Shown: in pieces, positions 1-12,200 of the stretch | Numbering within the stretch: the first letter of the stretch is position 1 | Layout of the letters: each line of letters starts with the position of its first letter | From: Brachypterus glaber | Taxonomy: Eukaryota > Arthropoda > Insecta > Coleoptera > Kateretidae | Length of the DNA stretch: 64,000 nt | Direction: 5' to 3' | NCBI GenBank assembly: GCA_958510825.1 | Contig: OY294046.1 | Location: 52,477,664-52,541,663 of the forward strand | The notes under the pieces: generated by a model | Database searches by the model: none | What the model saw: the letters and a program-made list of their open reading frames with translations, nothing else | What the model was told of the DNA's origin: nothing | Made by a program: the position numbers and the translations under genes

Positions 1-642
1 AATTTAATTTAACAAAACACTAAAACTAACCAACATTACGGGTTCAGTTTTAGCTTCCAATGATATACCTCCCCATATCATGCACGATCCACCACCATAA
101 CTAACTTTTTCTGCAATGCAGGCCTGTGCATAACGTTCTCCAGGACGTCGGTAGACGTTGCATCATTCCCAAATAGACATATCCTGGTTTCATCAGAAAA
201 CATAACCTTTGCCCATTGGTTTCTGTCCCAGTTTAAATGTCTTCTTGCAAACTGCAGCCTGGCACGACGATGGTTAGCAGTGAGTTTAGGTCCAGTTGCG
301 GCCTTATAAGAGCAAAGGTTTCTTTCAAAAAGCCTTCCGACCAATAGTGGACCTACTTACTGCTACACCTCTTGTTTCTTGAAGCCGTGATCTCAAATTA
401 ACTGAATTTAGACGACGATTCCGCAGGGAATTAAGCTCGATAAATCGGTCATCCCGAGCGGACGTGCACCTATGTCTGCCAGCTCCTTGGCGTCGACTAA
501 AGGAACCGGTCTCCTCAAAACGTTGGAATACACTTCTTACCGCTGCTCTCGTAATATTTAACTGTTGAGCAACATAACGCTGACTGTGCCCTTCTTGTAG
601 CAGAGCTACAGCTTGGGCAGCTACTTCCGGACTTGTTTCCAT
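1..642 (-). pseudogene. Tc1-like transposase, broken, cut by window edge
   Basis: This is the N-terminal part of a Tc1/mariner-superfamily cut-and-paste transposase. Translation starts at the ATG ending at 642 with a paired-like helix-turn-helix region (QRYVAQQLNITRAAV near residues 22-36, then a second HTH containing GVAVSRSTI). The reading continues in another frame from about 344 (GPKLTANHRRARLQFA, then VMFSDETRICLFG, which holds the first catalytic Asp). It shifts again near 160-180, where a third frame reads GERYAQACIAEKVSYGGGS and then MIWGG. Two frameshifts therefore separate three pieces that together follow the Tc1 order. The rest, including the other catalytic acids, would lie left of base 1. 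Family is clear; it is certainly inactive as it stands. Confidence 0.85.
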
Positions 643-1543
643 TTAAATAATACAATTAAATAAAATTTTAACGAGTTAAAAAAGTATTGTCACATAAGTG
701 ACGAGTCTTGTCAATCATAAAAAAGTTAGTTACAGGGGTGGCACTAGCCCACCACTTAAAAAGTCCTTATTTACCAAAAAAACATAATTTCTCCTAAATG
801 AGAAGACTTAGGATAAAAAATAAAAGACGGAATCAGTCACAATAAGTGTGGCTATTAGAATAAGTTTTAAAACTTATGGAAAGATTTGAGTTTGTGTTTA
901 AATTGCAACAAAAAAGATCGAGTAAAAAAACATGACTATTTAAGCAATGTAAACTCAGTTTAAACATGTTTGCACCAGAAACCTAAATTAAATAAATAAA
1001 AGTTTACGATTTAAGCTTCAAATTAAAAAAAAAATCAATTAAATCCATTGCGTAGTTTTTTTGTTACTTGCAAAAATGTAAATTTTTAGAAAAAACCTTA
1101 TATCTCCTAAACGAGAAAAGGAAAATTAAAAAATTTAAAAAGAGATTACTTCCATTTAATTAGGCTATAAAATCAATTAATTAAATTGTAAAAAAATATG
1201 CAGTGGCGAACCATGCGCATATCGAAAGGTGCAGTAAAAAAACATAGCTGTGCACTTTTCATTGCTGCCGGTATAAAAAAAGATGTTTGATAATTTTTAT
1301 TCCAGTAAGTAAGAGCTAAAAGTTCAAGCTTCAAAATAAAAAAAAGATCGAATAAATCCATTAAATAGTTTTGGAGATATTTGCATTCAAAAATGTGTAT
1401 TTTTTTAGGTGGGCCGATATTTTTGAGCAGAAGTGTATATAAAAAAAGGTTTCATACAACTTAAGTAATAATAATAATTTGATGTTTATTTTGTTATAAG
1501 TACTTAGTTTACTTTTAATATGTGTATATAAATTTTATTTTAG
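643..1543. other. AT-rich intronic/upstream DNA of TMEM43
   Basis: No coding exon is visible. A diverged direct repeat is present: the stretch near 1010-1060 (AAGCTTCAAATTAAAAAA followed by AATCCATT) recurs near 1325-1375. The missing first exon of TMEM43 was looked for here and not found. Confidence 0.5.
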
Positions 1544-3686
1544 GGTAGAGCTGTCCATCATGCCCATTCCTTGGATGAAGCATACAGAAATGCTATAGCT
1601 TTAAACCCTTATGAGCCTCCGTTAATGGAATACGATGGAAGAGTGGTACATATCAGTGGGCCAGTTTTGGTGCAGGAGCCCTTAACTGAGCCAGACTATG
1701 GCATTTCAGTACAAGCTGTCAAGCTTAAGAGACGCGTTCAAATGTACCAGTGGGTCGAGGAAAGAACGTAAGTTATTATAATACCTACGCGGGTTTTCAG
1801 TCAGATAATGGTACAAAATGTCCAAAAAGGCCATTTATTAAGGTCTTTCAGCCCCTGTTTCCTTATGTATTTTTAGATATAACCATCAATATTAATATTG
1901 CGCAATTGCGGATAGTTCCTCCTTTTTATTTGCCCAAATATTTTTGAATGATTAAAAATGTATTTTCAGGCCTAGAAGTGATTATATTCAAGCTGACAGT
2001 ATTGCTGCTGAATCCTCTGATAGTGATTATTACTACGTAACCGAATGGAGGGATAAACTAGTGGATAGTAGTAATTTTTATATCAGACACGGTCACCAAA
2101 ACCCGCCGTAAGTATAAAAAAATAGTATATTATTCAGCAAGCATACAATAGCAATCATTCGGGAGATTACCCCACTCATCTATTGGCTTGTTTTGAAAAA
2201 TTCACCCTCACTGATTAATCGTTATTATACGCGAGAGAAAGCTATACTTAATCCACGGCCGTTTCAAAGTTTAAACGGTTTATTTTTATAGGTCTGTTAA
2301 CCACGGTCGTGGATAAATATATTTTTAATTTCACAAGAGTCCAAACATAAATGGCAAGACTGTATATTTTACTATGTGATGATCAAAATTTGCATGACTC
2401 CTCTCGCTAATGTTCGATATAAAAAAGTTTCTTTTAACCGAAAGATCCCTGATTTTTAGTGAGATTCCTTTAAAAACAAAAATATACACAGCAACCGTTG
2501 CCAAATGTGGCCAACTAAATCTAGGCGAGGAAATTAAAAGCCAGTTTAATAACTGGATTGAAATCACAAGCGACGAGAGACCAGAGACTAGAGATATTAA
2601 GTTACATATGGGCATATATTACCACTGTGACGATGTTTGGAATCCGGAAGTGGGCGACATCAGAGTCCAGTTTTACTATGCAGGAGTTTCTGGAGAAGAA
2701 GTAAGTAAATTTTACATATTTTTTTACTTTTGTTTTAAAATAAACCCAGTTTGACTTACTAGCCCAAAGGAACTTATATGTTTGCTACCAACGGGAAAAA
2801 GTAATTGGAAGTTAACGAATTTCTTCAAAAATTGATGTCACCTTTTTACCAACCAAGGCATACCAAATGTAGTTGAAATAAATGGTGGTTCTGTAAGGAA
2901 ATATAAGAGGAGATATTCCCGGGAAGTCCATATTAGGAATACTTGATTTCAGACTTAATTTTGTAGTCTTAACTCTATTTCATAACGTGTTATAATTCAC
3001 CTGGCGCCATGTACATACCATAGCTTAAAACCCATTTTAGTAATTACGTAATATTACGCAGTAACATCAGTATAAAAAAAAGATTTTTTAGGTTACAGTT
3101 ATAGCAAAACAACAAAAGGACTCATTGGTGCCATACAGAACTTTAAAAGGTCACGACCTATCGTTTTTGAGGCACGGGACCTTCAATATCAATCAAATGT
3201 TCGACTATGAACATTCGGACGCCAAGCTGGAACTATGGAAGTTTAGAGGAACAGGAATTTTTATGTTGTATGCAGCATCTGTTTGTTTAGCTAGAATACT
3301 TAAAATTGCACGTAAGTTATTTTATTCTTTATATAAAAAAATCTATAAGAACGCTAGCCTTTTGTATCCTATTTATAAGATTATTTTTTAATGTACTTAC
3401 TTTATAGTTATCATTCTCACAAACTTCGAAAGAATGTACCATATTCTTTATTAACTATTTTATATGTATTTTAGTGGGTCAGGTACCTATGGTGCGAAAT
3501 CTAATCTCCAACGGCGATCATGGAAGCTTTTTGTTCTCAATATCAATTTCTCTAATTATAATTGCAACTGCATGGATGTATCATAGACCGCTTTTGGGAA
3601 TAGGACTCGTATTTGCGGCGCTTAGTCCCTTTTTCTACTGTACCATGGAAATATACAATGTAGCGCAAAATTATGGAGTTAGATAA
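1544..3686 (+). CDS. Tmem43: TMEM43 (LUMA) family membrane protein, N-terminus missing
   Basis: TMEM43/LUMA is a multipass protein of the ER and inner nuclear membrane linked in vertebrates to lamin and emerin. Five exons with GT-AG borders join in frame: 1544-1767, 1970-2107, 2460-2700, 3092-3311 and 3475-3686, giving 344 residues. Family signatures are [14 protein letters not shown] at the first exon, [31 protein letters not shown], the block [20 protein letters not shown], and C-terminal membrane segments ([19 protein letters not shown]; then [20 protein letters not shown] running into a second hydrophobic stretch). Human TMEM43 has about 400 residues, so roughly 55-60 are missing: the N-terminal membrane anchor that should precede the GRA motif. 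They are probably on an exon left of base 1. The first exon begins at a clean acceptor, so this is a window limit rather than a start. The ATG at 2410 is not used; the acceptor at 2458-2459 is. Confidence 0.9.
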
Positions 3687-3818
3687 TAAATAAATCGGTA
3701 TGTTTTGCATAAAGAAAACATTGTCTGTAAACTGATAATTACGCTTAACTAATTCTTTATAATATATTTTTTTTAAATAATTATACAAAACATTTACAAA
3801 AAGATATATTTTTATTTA

Positions 3819-3824
3819 ATAAAT
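3819..3824 (+). other. Probable poly(A) signal of TMEM43
   Basis: AATAAA lies 133 bases after the stop codon. Two further AATAAA overlap or follow the stop (3685-3690 and 3689-3694) but seem too close to it to be the main signal. Confidence 0.4.
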
Positions 3825-4021
3825 AACCCTACAACATGAATTAACTAAACTAACTTATAATTGTTCTATGACTTAGTTTAAACACCAGGAAAGATACGTA
3901 AAATTGGTAAAAAAAATATTAACCAAAAATCACAAAATAAAAAAAAAACTATTTGGATGTAGTATAAGTATGGAATAAAATAATAACAAAACCCTAAGAT
4001 GACTACTATAATTTTAATAAC

Positions 4022-4648
4022 GCTATCTATCTGTCGTTAAAATCAAATAGACAGAAAACAGTGAATAGTACCATTTCATCCTTTTTGGAAATCAGCAGCA
4101 CTGTGTATACTGTATGTTGCTAATATTCAAATAAAACTTTAGATACATATAAAAGCATGGTGCCATCTATTGATGTGGTCACTGTTATCTGTTCACTTGT
4201 TCCCAAAAGGCAAATCGCCACTATTTAGGGTGTACAGTAACGTGCATTCAAAATGCCACGGACCTAAACCATTATATGAACCTTTGGCCGGTTAAGCAGA
4301 GTTAAGTAAGTTAAGAATTGACAGTCTATAAAAATATATACTGCACGTTTGTCGGTTAATAACCGAAAAAAATATATATAATAAAGTTATCTATCTGTCG
4401 TTAAAATCAAATGGACAAGAAACAGTGAATAGTACCATTTCATCCTTTTTGGAAATCATCAGCACTGTGTGTATGTTGCTAATATTCAAATAAAACGTTA
4501 GATAGATATCTGTTACTAGATATAACTGACTATTTCCTGTCCATTTGATTTTAACGACAGATAGATAACTTTATTATATATTTTATTCGGTTATTAACCG
4601 ACAAACGTGCAGTATATATTTTTATAGACTGTCAATTCTTAACTTATT
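4022..4648. repeat. Palindromic element with a partial direct copy
   Basis: Arms at about 4305-4417 and 4538-4647 are near-perfect reverse complements (GACAGTCTATAAAAATATAT and its complement; CTATCTGTCGTTAAAATCAA and its complement). The segment 4386-4506 also recurs in direct orientation at 4022-4146, with ACAGTGAATAGTACCATTTC in both. The element sits in the interval where TMEM43 and brambleberry converge. No coding capacity. Confidence 0.8.
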
Positions 4649-5486
4649 TCACTATAATTTTACCCTATTCTTAAACATGTTAAATATAAATAAAATGCAT
4701 TTAATACAATGCAAATATCACTAATAATAAGATATAGATACAATTTGTGTCTACTTTTGTACTGGGACAAGTTATGTTTATAAACAGTTTGACGCCTTCT
4801 AGGGATTTATAAATAAAATCTATCCCACCTAAAAGTGGATCCAAAGTGTCCAACCCAACTAATAATTTAAGTTCTATAAAGGTTGCCGAAACCGAAAAAG
4901 AGCTTCCTTATAACACTTTTAGTAACCGGTCACGGTGACGGAAACCTTTACAACACCCTTATATGACCTTTATAACACTAATTTGGAGAATGTCAACACC
5001 TAAGGTAACTGCGTTACTTTTATATCACCTGTATAGAAATTTAGGTATTTATGTTACACTTATAACGCCTTTATAGAACATTAGGTGTTAACAACACTAC
5101 AAAATGCTTGTTGGGAAGTGTATCTAGATTCGGGACACTAAGGACTATCAAAGTTTATTTAACTTTTATGGTAACAACAAATATCTCTTTAATATATTTC
5201 CAAAAACTTCAGTCAATATCGAGGTCAATATATAAAAAAATAAAAAAGTAATTGTTATAAATTGGAATGTAGCTTTCCAAAATTTACAGATTAATTTTAA
5301 TTGGTAAAAAACTATTTTTATAATTAACTTTTCACCATTGCCAAGTTATGGCAAGAAAGACTTGAAAGTTACAGTAACTTTTTTAAAGTATGTGTATTCT
5401 TTACTCCCTCTCAGAGGACACTTATGTAGTACACCTAGATAAAAAAAAATATCTATATAGTCTGTGGTTAGAGATCTTAGTACTTT
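4649..5486. other. Convergent intergenic DNA, 3' flank of brambleberry
   Basis: No ORF. Short diverged repeats of the type CCTTTATAACAC recur across 4890-5100. A minus-strand AATAAA (TTTATT at 5154-5159) is the first candidate poly(A) signal for brambleberry, about 330 bases past its stop. Confidence 0.4.
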
Positions 5487-8400
5487 TTACCCCATCACTG
5501 AGTCTCCAGACTGATGCCTATGGCAAAAGTCCCGCCCAGGAATAGCCGTTAACTTGCAAGGAGTACCAACTCTTGTTTTGGCATGGCAAATTGCCTTAAA
5601 ACTACCGTTACCTGACAAATTAAGATTACCCAGCCTCATCGGAGTATTGCTTCTACTTCTCGACTGCACCAACCTCGGGCTGTAAAAACCATTTCTGGAA
5701 ACTGGTGGAGTTAAATCGCTTAAACTGTCGTTATATTCATCGTGAAAATTAGGATTAAAATTTGATTTGTACTCGAAGTTATCTTTATTGACCTCAAAAT
5801 CAGTTTTGTTTGAAGTAGTAACTAAGTCTTCTTTTTTTGGGGTAGTTGGTTCGCTTTTGTGCCAAGATATGGCACCTTTGATCGTTTTACGATAGCTTAT
5901 TGCGTATAACACCATAAACTGGACTAAAACAGAATAAAAATAGAAAATATGAAAAAATATATTTGTATAAAATTTTAAATAAAGCAGCAATTGGACCAGT
6001 CTGTGAAAAATTGTACAATTTTTGACCAATGATCTTTCTTTTATCGTATCACGTAAAACTTTCTTATAAAGTCGAATTTATGTTTTCAAATTAGCCTACT
6101 GCAATTTTGGTGAATGCGCCTGTTATCGCAAATCTCTAAAAATAACACGTAATTTATAAATAGATACGATATATTTAGATTATTTTTACTAAATTTGGAT
6201 CGCTTAGTTCGAAACCAGTTATTCGTGTGGTAATATATCTTAGTGAATCCGACTACAAATTAATCTATTTTAATTTTGGCGAATGCGCCTGTAAAAACAG
6301 CAAAATTTGCTGATTTAATTGATAAAAATACATACATTTATGGTGCGTATTCTACATATTTTGATTATTTTTACTAATCTGAGTTGAAAAATATTAACAG
6401 TTTTGTCATCTCAGGTCCTCTTTCCTATTAAATTAAAAAAAAAGGTCCAAAAACAATTTAATTGAGATTTAACTTAAATAAAAATAGAAAAATTTCATAA
6501 AAACTCGCTTGAAAATTTGAATTCATAAAGAAAAATTAAACATACCAACTACTAAAACCATAATGGCTCCTGCTAAATGTAAAGGCTGCATATATATTTC
6601 CTTTTGTTCCAGAAGTGCTAGGGCTAAATTTACCCCTGGCAGAGTGATAGCCATCAACCTAGTGCTAGTTCTTGCAGTTAAAAACGCACAGGTCAACATA
6701 GTTAAAAGCACAAATAGTGTATGCCACAAAATTAAATATAGTCGTTCTACTGCCAAATCGGTGCCTCCTAGGGCATTGGAGAGCCACTGAAGTCGCTCTT
6801 CCAAAGCCTGACGTGTACCACCCACCAAAGTTACCAAATTATGAACAGTTTGGTTTACTTCAGCCAAGTTTTTTATTGTCGATTGATAGTTATTCTTGAA
6901 TTCGAGATTGTGTTGCATTAGTAATGCAGCTGATTCCTCTAAAAAATATTAAAATGTGTTTAAAATATTAATAAATGGCCATTAAGTATAATTTAATAAG
7001 TGTATAAGGGAACATTCAAGTATTACGTAACGCAAATTTTGATCATTTTGGACCCCCACCTCACCCCTGTAACGCTATTTTCCTATAACATTAACATGGG
7101 CGTAACACTCCAAAATGACCCCCACCATCCCCCTAGGAGCGTTACGTAATACTAGAACGTTCCCTAAAAAAGTATATCATTATATTAGTTTAGTTTGTAT
7201 TAGTTTAATTTGGCTTAGTTAGTTTAATTTTCGACCAAATTTATGAAATTGAGTTTATATAGGTTTTTTTTTAACCTTAACTCTAAATATTGTAATAATA
7301 ATAATAATAATAACAATAATAATAATAAAAATAATTATCTTTTAGTATAATAAAACATAAAAATTGAGTATTTATAGTATTATTAATTTGAGCCATTTCA
7401 CATTATCGATATAAATAATCATTAAGGCAAAATGGCTCAAATTAATAATACTATAAATATATATATGCCTCAAATAAATTATAGATTTTATAAAAATTGA
7501 GTGTAATTTGTTTATTTAAAAGTTATAAGCTTACCAATTCTTCTAAAAATATCTTGCGACTTTTCTGAAATTTTTATAAGGTCTTCAATGATTCTTTGAT
7601 GGTTTAATTTGCTCTCTCCAGTCTGATCTTTAATTTGTTTATTGGATAATTCAAGTTTATTTTGTATAGATTTTGTCATGTCTACTAACTGCTCATGTGC
7701 TTCTAATATCAATTTTTTTTCATCAACCAAACGTTTTATATTATCTTCTAAAGCCAACTGGCCATGGAACTGAGCCTTTTTAAGATCTTTTTGTTGCTGA
7801 GATAACTCCTCATTGCCTTTCGATAAGGATTCATAAGTTTTTTCAGATAAATCCTTCAAATCTTCTGTATTCCGAGCTATTTTATTTAATGAACCTAGCT
7901 GAACCCGCGCTGAGTCCATTAGTTTATTAACAGTATGTTCAGCAAGACCTCTAAATTGGTTCTGACGTATAGTATAACATACAGCTCTTGCCCGATTACT
8001 CATTAAATGATAACTTGTCCAAGTGTCAGAGTCCATAGAGCTCGTACAATCTCTAATTGACATGTCATCACTACAGGGATACATTTTGCGCCCCTCTATG
8101 TAAGACTGGCAATTTAATAACTGAACAGCTAGTTTAGCTAGTTGTTCGTCATTCATCTGATGGCAATCAGTTTTTAGCTTCAAAACGACCTTTAAGAAAA
8201 ACACAAGTCATTACGAGAAAGAAATTTGCATAATTTTACTTACACGCTGTTGGCAAGAGTCTAACTCGGATAAAGCTACTCCTGTAAGCTTCGCAGCTTC
8301 ACCAATAAACTTCTCGTCTACCGCAGACACTTCATAGGGAATTTTTTGACTGAATTCGAGGTCTGTATCATAATTTATCTGTTCTTCATAACCAAAATAT

Positions 8401-8495
8401 TGTTTAATATTGCTTACATAATCACTTATAGCACATTTTGAATAGTGTATTCGTAGTATAAGTACGAAAAGTGTTAAATATTTCATAGAATTCAT
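5487..8495 (-). CDS. bmb: Brambleberry (Kar5-family) nuclear membrane fusion protein
   Basis: Brambleberry is the animal homologue of yeast Kar5 and acts at the nuclear envelope in membrane fusion (karyomere fusion in zebrafish embryos). Exons are 8244-8495, 7535-8189, 6546-6938 and 5487-5923, all with GT-AG borders and matching phases, giving 578 residues. Visible parts in order: an N-terminal signal-like hydrophobic stretch (MKYLTLFVLILRIHYSKC); a Cys-containing Kar5 domain (ALSELDSCQQR, LLNCQSYIEGR, CSDDMSIRDCTSSM) around residues 60-160; a long helical, coiled-coil-like region (about 170-350); hydrophobic segments near 369-391, 396-414 and 423-445; then a polar tail rich in Ser and Asn. 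The tail ends in a Cys/His motif: C546, C556, C567 and H570. The start chosen is the first ATG before the signal sequence; an internal Met three residues later is possible. Family assignment rests on recognised N-terminal sequence and topology. The role in this insect is inferred. Confidence 0.85.
6070..6400. repeat. Diverged tandem dimer in brambleberry intron 3
   Basis: Two copies of a unit of roughly 180 bp. Each starts near AATTTTGG.GAATGCGCCTGT (6113 and 6279) and ends in an ATTATTTTTACTAA stretch (6179 and 6364). A related AAATTGCAGATGGTTGCGCC stretch occurs near 49882. Noncoding. Confidence 0.55.
7007..7165. repeat. MITE with AGGGAACrTTCAAGTATTACG termini
   Basis: A 159-bp hairpin-like element in brambleberry intron 2. 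The left end AGGGAACATTCAAGTATTAC pairs with the right end reading GTAATACTAGAACGTTCCCT. The interior has two inverted blocks (CATTTTGGACCCCCACC against GACCCCCACCATCCCCC-type sequence). Related copies are at 20473-20662 and, truncated, from 62676. No ORF, so non-autonomous. Confidence 0.75.
7288..7333. repeat. (AAT)n microsatellite
   Basis: Interrupted trinucleotide run AATAATAATAATAATAACAA in brambleberry intron 2. Confidence 0.8.
7370..7458. repeat. Perfect 29-bp hairpin in brambleberry intron 2
   Basis: Bases 7370-7398 and 7430-7458 are exact reverse complements (ATTTATAGTATTATTAATTT then GAGCCATTT), separated by a 31-base loop. The perfect match implies a recent or constrained structure. 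No known family recognised. Confidence 0.8.
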
Positions 8496-9297
8496 TTATG
8501 AAAACCGTTTTTCACGTGTTGTTGACAAAAAGATAATTATCAGCTGTTTAAATTTACAAACGGTGGTTCTTGGCCGTTAGGATATTTGCAGTAACACCAA
8601 CACAACGAAAAATTTACATTTTAATAAAAAAATTAAACAATACTTAATAATTATTTTGTTGTATTATATTAAAAGAATACATCTTGTAAAATGTTATATT
8701 TGAAGTATAAATAATAAAGGAAGTCGTTTAAAAGTTTATTTTAAAAATATCAGATGTGAAATTTTTGTTGTCTTAGAATGCCGGTACTGAAAAACAAAAT
8801 TTTCGCGCGAATTTTCAATTAAGCAGCTGCTATTTTCTATTTGATTAAAGTTAAATAAAAATTTAGACATTATATTTTTTTTAAACAATAAACTAAAATT
8901 TAATTGATGATAAATAATGATGTATGTACAGACCACAAAATATTTGTATCTTTTTAATAATTTTAGGTTTAACCTAACTTGCTCGATGATCCTGTTACAG
9001 ATGTTGACATTAAAAACATTTTTATTTATATAAGAAGATAAAACAAATTTAACAATTTGAGTTATAAATTTTATATATTTGAAAGGCTCTTATTTTATTT
9101 AAAATTTAATTTATTTTTAGTTTTATTACAAAAAGCATTGTTCCAATAGGTAAAGTTGGTACATCAATCAGCTGTGAAACGTCAAAATTTATAAAAATTT
9201 CCAATTACGAAACAAAAATGCATTTGTGTTAATTTCACTTTGCCCATGACATAAATTTATCTAAATATTGTGTTCAGTGATGATCAATATTTAAAAC
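8496..9297. promoter_or_regulatory. Shared upstream interval of brambleberry and MICU1
   Basis: The two start codons are divergent and 802 bp apart, so both promoters (or one bidirectional promoter) should lie here. The DNA is AT-rich with no obvious TATA box placed for either gene. CAGCTG palindromes occur at 8540-8545, 8823-8828 and 9169-9174. Transcription start sites cannot be placed from sequence alone. Confidence 0.45.
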
Positions 9298-12200
9298 ATG
9301 TTTTTAACACGTACAGCGCGTTTAGGAATGGTTGCAACCAAACTTTACTCAAATAACCTAGTTTACAAAAATGTAGCTCCTTCTTTTGCATTGAAATTGT
9401 ACCAAAATCAGCGACGTGAATATAAGAACTTTGGACATAAACCCACCAAGGAAGCTACTTTTTCAAAAATATGGTACATGTTCTTGCTTGTGATGTTTGT
9501 AGGACCTATCATTGATTATCGTTGGTAAGTATCTAAAAGATGTACATCTTTTATAAAGTATTATTTAGCTTTACATTCAAGTTCTATGATGTTACTATTA
9601 GTAATTTACTATACTATATTTTATCATTTTAGGGTAAGAAATCGACTGTTTCCTCGTGTAAAAGCTGAAAGTGAAGCCCATCATGAAAGCATAGAATTGG
9701 ATAGTTCTGCAGATGAAATAGCTGAAGAGGATGGCAAAAAAAAGAAACATCGTAGAGAAAAAGTTGGTTTTAGAGATAGAAAGGTATAAAAAATTGAATA
9801 TAGGGGACGTTGATAGCCTAAAGACTTGCACTATTTCTGAAAGATACACAAAACTACATTTCTAGCATTTTAAGTTATAGTGTGTGGTATCTTTATGTTA
9901 GAATTATATTAGCGTCTCCATAATATTATATTCTAGATAGTAGTAATAGATTGTCATTTATTTATTTATTTTTTCTTTATGTTTATTTACCTTTTTAAAC
10001 TAGATCATAGAGTATGAAAATAGAATGAGGTCATATTCAACACCAGACAAAATATTTAGATATTTTGCTACAGTTCGATTAATACATGGTACTGAATTAA
10101 ATGAAGTGTACATGACCCCAGATGATTTCCTTAGGGCCATTACACCAGGAATGAAGCAGCCTGATGGTAATTGATGTAAACTATCTCAAACATTGCTACT
10201 TAGCTTGGTGTTGGTCTGTAATTTCTTACCATTAACATTTTTCAAAGTATATGTGCTTATCTATTGGGTCATACTTAAAATACATAAGACACTTAGAGGG
10301 GGGAGGGGTTAGTGCTTAGCATGGTCGGATTTAGTGGAGGGGTCATGCCCCCCCCCTCCCCAGCAGATATATTAGCATAGAAATACCTTCAAAATTATAT
10401 TTTTGGTGAAAGCGCAATTTTTTTCCTTATGGATGGCCCCCTCCCCTAAAATGAAATAAATCCGCCCCTGGTGCTTAGTGTTCTGATGTGTTATGAGGGA
10501 GTGGGGTATTGATGTAGCATTACATAACACTCTTTAATGTTTGTGTTATGTATTTAAAGTATGATCCCTTTCATAATGAGTTAATATTACTTTTCTGTAC
10601 CCAAAAATATTAAAAAAAAATTGCATTTATCAATAAATACAAAATACGCTGTTCTAGATTACAGAAAAAAATACAAGTATTATCTGATAATTGTTTATTT
10701 AGGGCTATCCACAAATGAAGATGCAAAAAAGTGCAGGATTAACAAAAAAAAAACTATTTTTTGAAAAATAAAACTAGTTTCTAGGGGAAGGGAGTAAAAA
10801 AATTGCCATTTTAATGTGCCATTATTTATGGACAGCCTCTAACTAAATTATATGTGTAAATAGTGATTTTTCAGAAGAATTATTCTGATATTTTTGATAA
10901 GCTCATATTGTTTGCAATATTAATAATAACCTACATTTTTTACATCATAGGTGAAATTCATACTTTCCATGGAAATACTTAGCCATATTCTTCTATTTAA
11001 AGTATTTGGTGAAACGTAGTGAAAATCATAATAATTATGAAAATTATTTTGTAAATTTTGGGCCAAGAATATTATTGTACAAAGCTAAAAGTAATTTAAA
11101 CAAATAAATATCCTCTAAAATGTCCTACGTTTTGTCAAATATTTAGTTTTGTTCAGAAAAACATTATAAAGCCGTTTGGTATGGGAATGTCGCCTTTGCC
11201 ACATAACAGCTTGAAAAATTAATCAAAAATTATACAGGGGGTTCCAGCTAAAACAGATCAATAATTTTTTGGCGTTGTTATTAGAGCTATCAGAATAAAA
11301 TTTGTTATTCAATAACATCCAACAAGCTATAACTGTGCATAAACGAAAGTTTTCTATTAGTTTTTGTTTCTAGCTTATTTGACACCATTTTTTATATGCA
11401 ATTTAAATTTAAATACTAAAATTGAAAAAATATTTTTATTCCTTTTACATTGATCAAATAATGTCATTTGGACTTTTTAATTTATTATTTTGGGTAATTC
11501 CATTCCACCGTTGTTAAATTACATTTTACGCCTATTTTAACTTTTAAATAATAATAATAAACGTTTTTTATTGCAAGACGTACAAATGGCCATAATCAGT
11601 GTCCCGTAAACAGCAAAATGTGTTTGATTATATGAGTATAGCAGTGGAATAAATATTCCGTCCATCTATTTTGTGCAAATACCGTATCGAGTGAGATTGG
11701 TAGAATGTAGTTTCTCAGGACTTCCTACTTTAATTAGACACTGCATTAAACACTCAAGAAACTTAAAATATTTTAACATTATTTACAAGAAGAAGCTATT
11801 CTTAAGGACACCATAGTAATATATTGAACATCAACCCTGTAAAAAATCAATTAGGATTCGTATAGAAATTCGTATACGAAAAGTCAAGTTGTAAATCAGA
11901 AAGTGTGATATTAATTTCAGACAGTGTAATTTGTTATTCAGATTTTTAAAATAAATTTCAGAAAGTATAAATTGTAATTCAGATTTTTAAATTATATTTC
12001 AGTAAGTGTAAATTGTAATTCAGATTTGCAAGTTATATTTCAGAAAGTATAAATTGAAATTCAGATTTGTAATATATATATATATATATATATCAGAAAG
12101 CGTAAGTAGAAATTCAGAAAGTGTAAATTAGATTTCAGAAAGTAGAAATTAATTTTCAGAATGTGTTATTTTATTTAAATTTGGATCTGTAAATTCAATT

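Noticed and set aside
721..780. Possible TIR of the Tc1 element (TACAGGGGTGGCACTAGCCC)
   Set aside because: Its orientation is wrong for the right end of the element and no partner end is in the window.
2410..2459. ATG at 2410 as an internal TMEM43 start
   Set aside because: The acceptor at 2458-2459 joins in frame and gives the expected NPPEIPLKTK junction; the earlier residues do not fit the family.
2331..2615. Minus-strand ORF of 94 residues
   Set aside because: Antisense to TMEM43 exon 3, which has proper splice sites and family sequence.
6563..6899. Plus-strand ORFs across brambleberry exon 3
   Set aside because: They are antisense to a confidently assigned exon with transmembrane segments and match no family.
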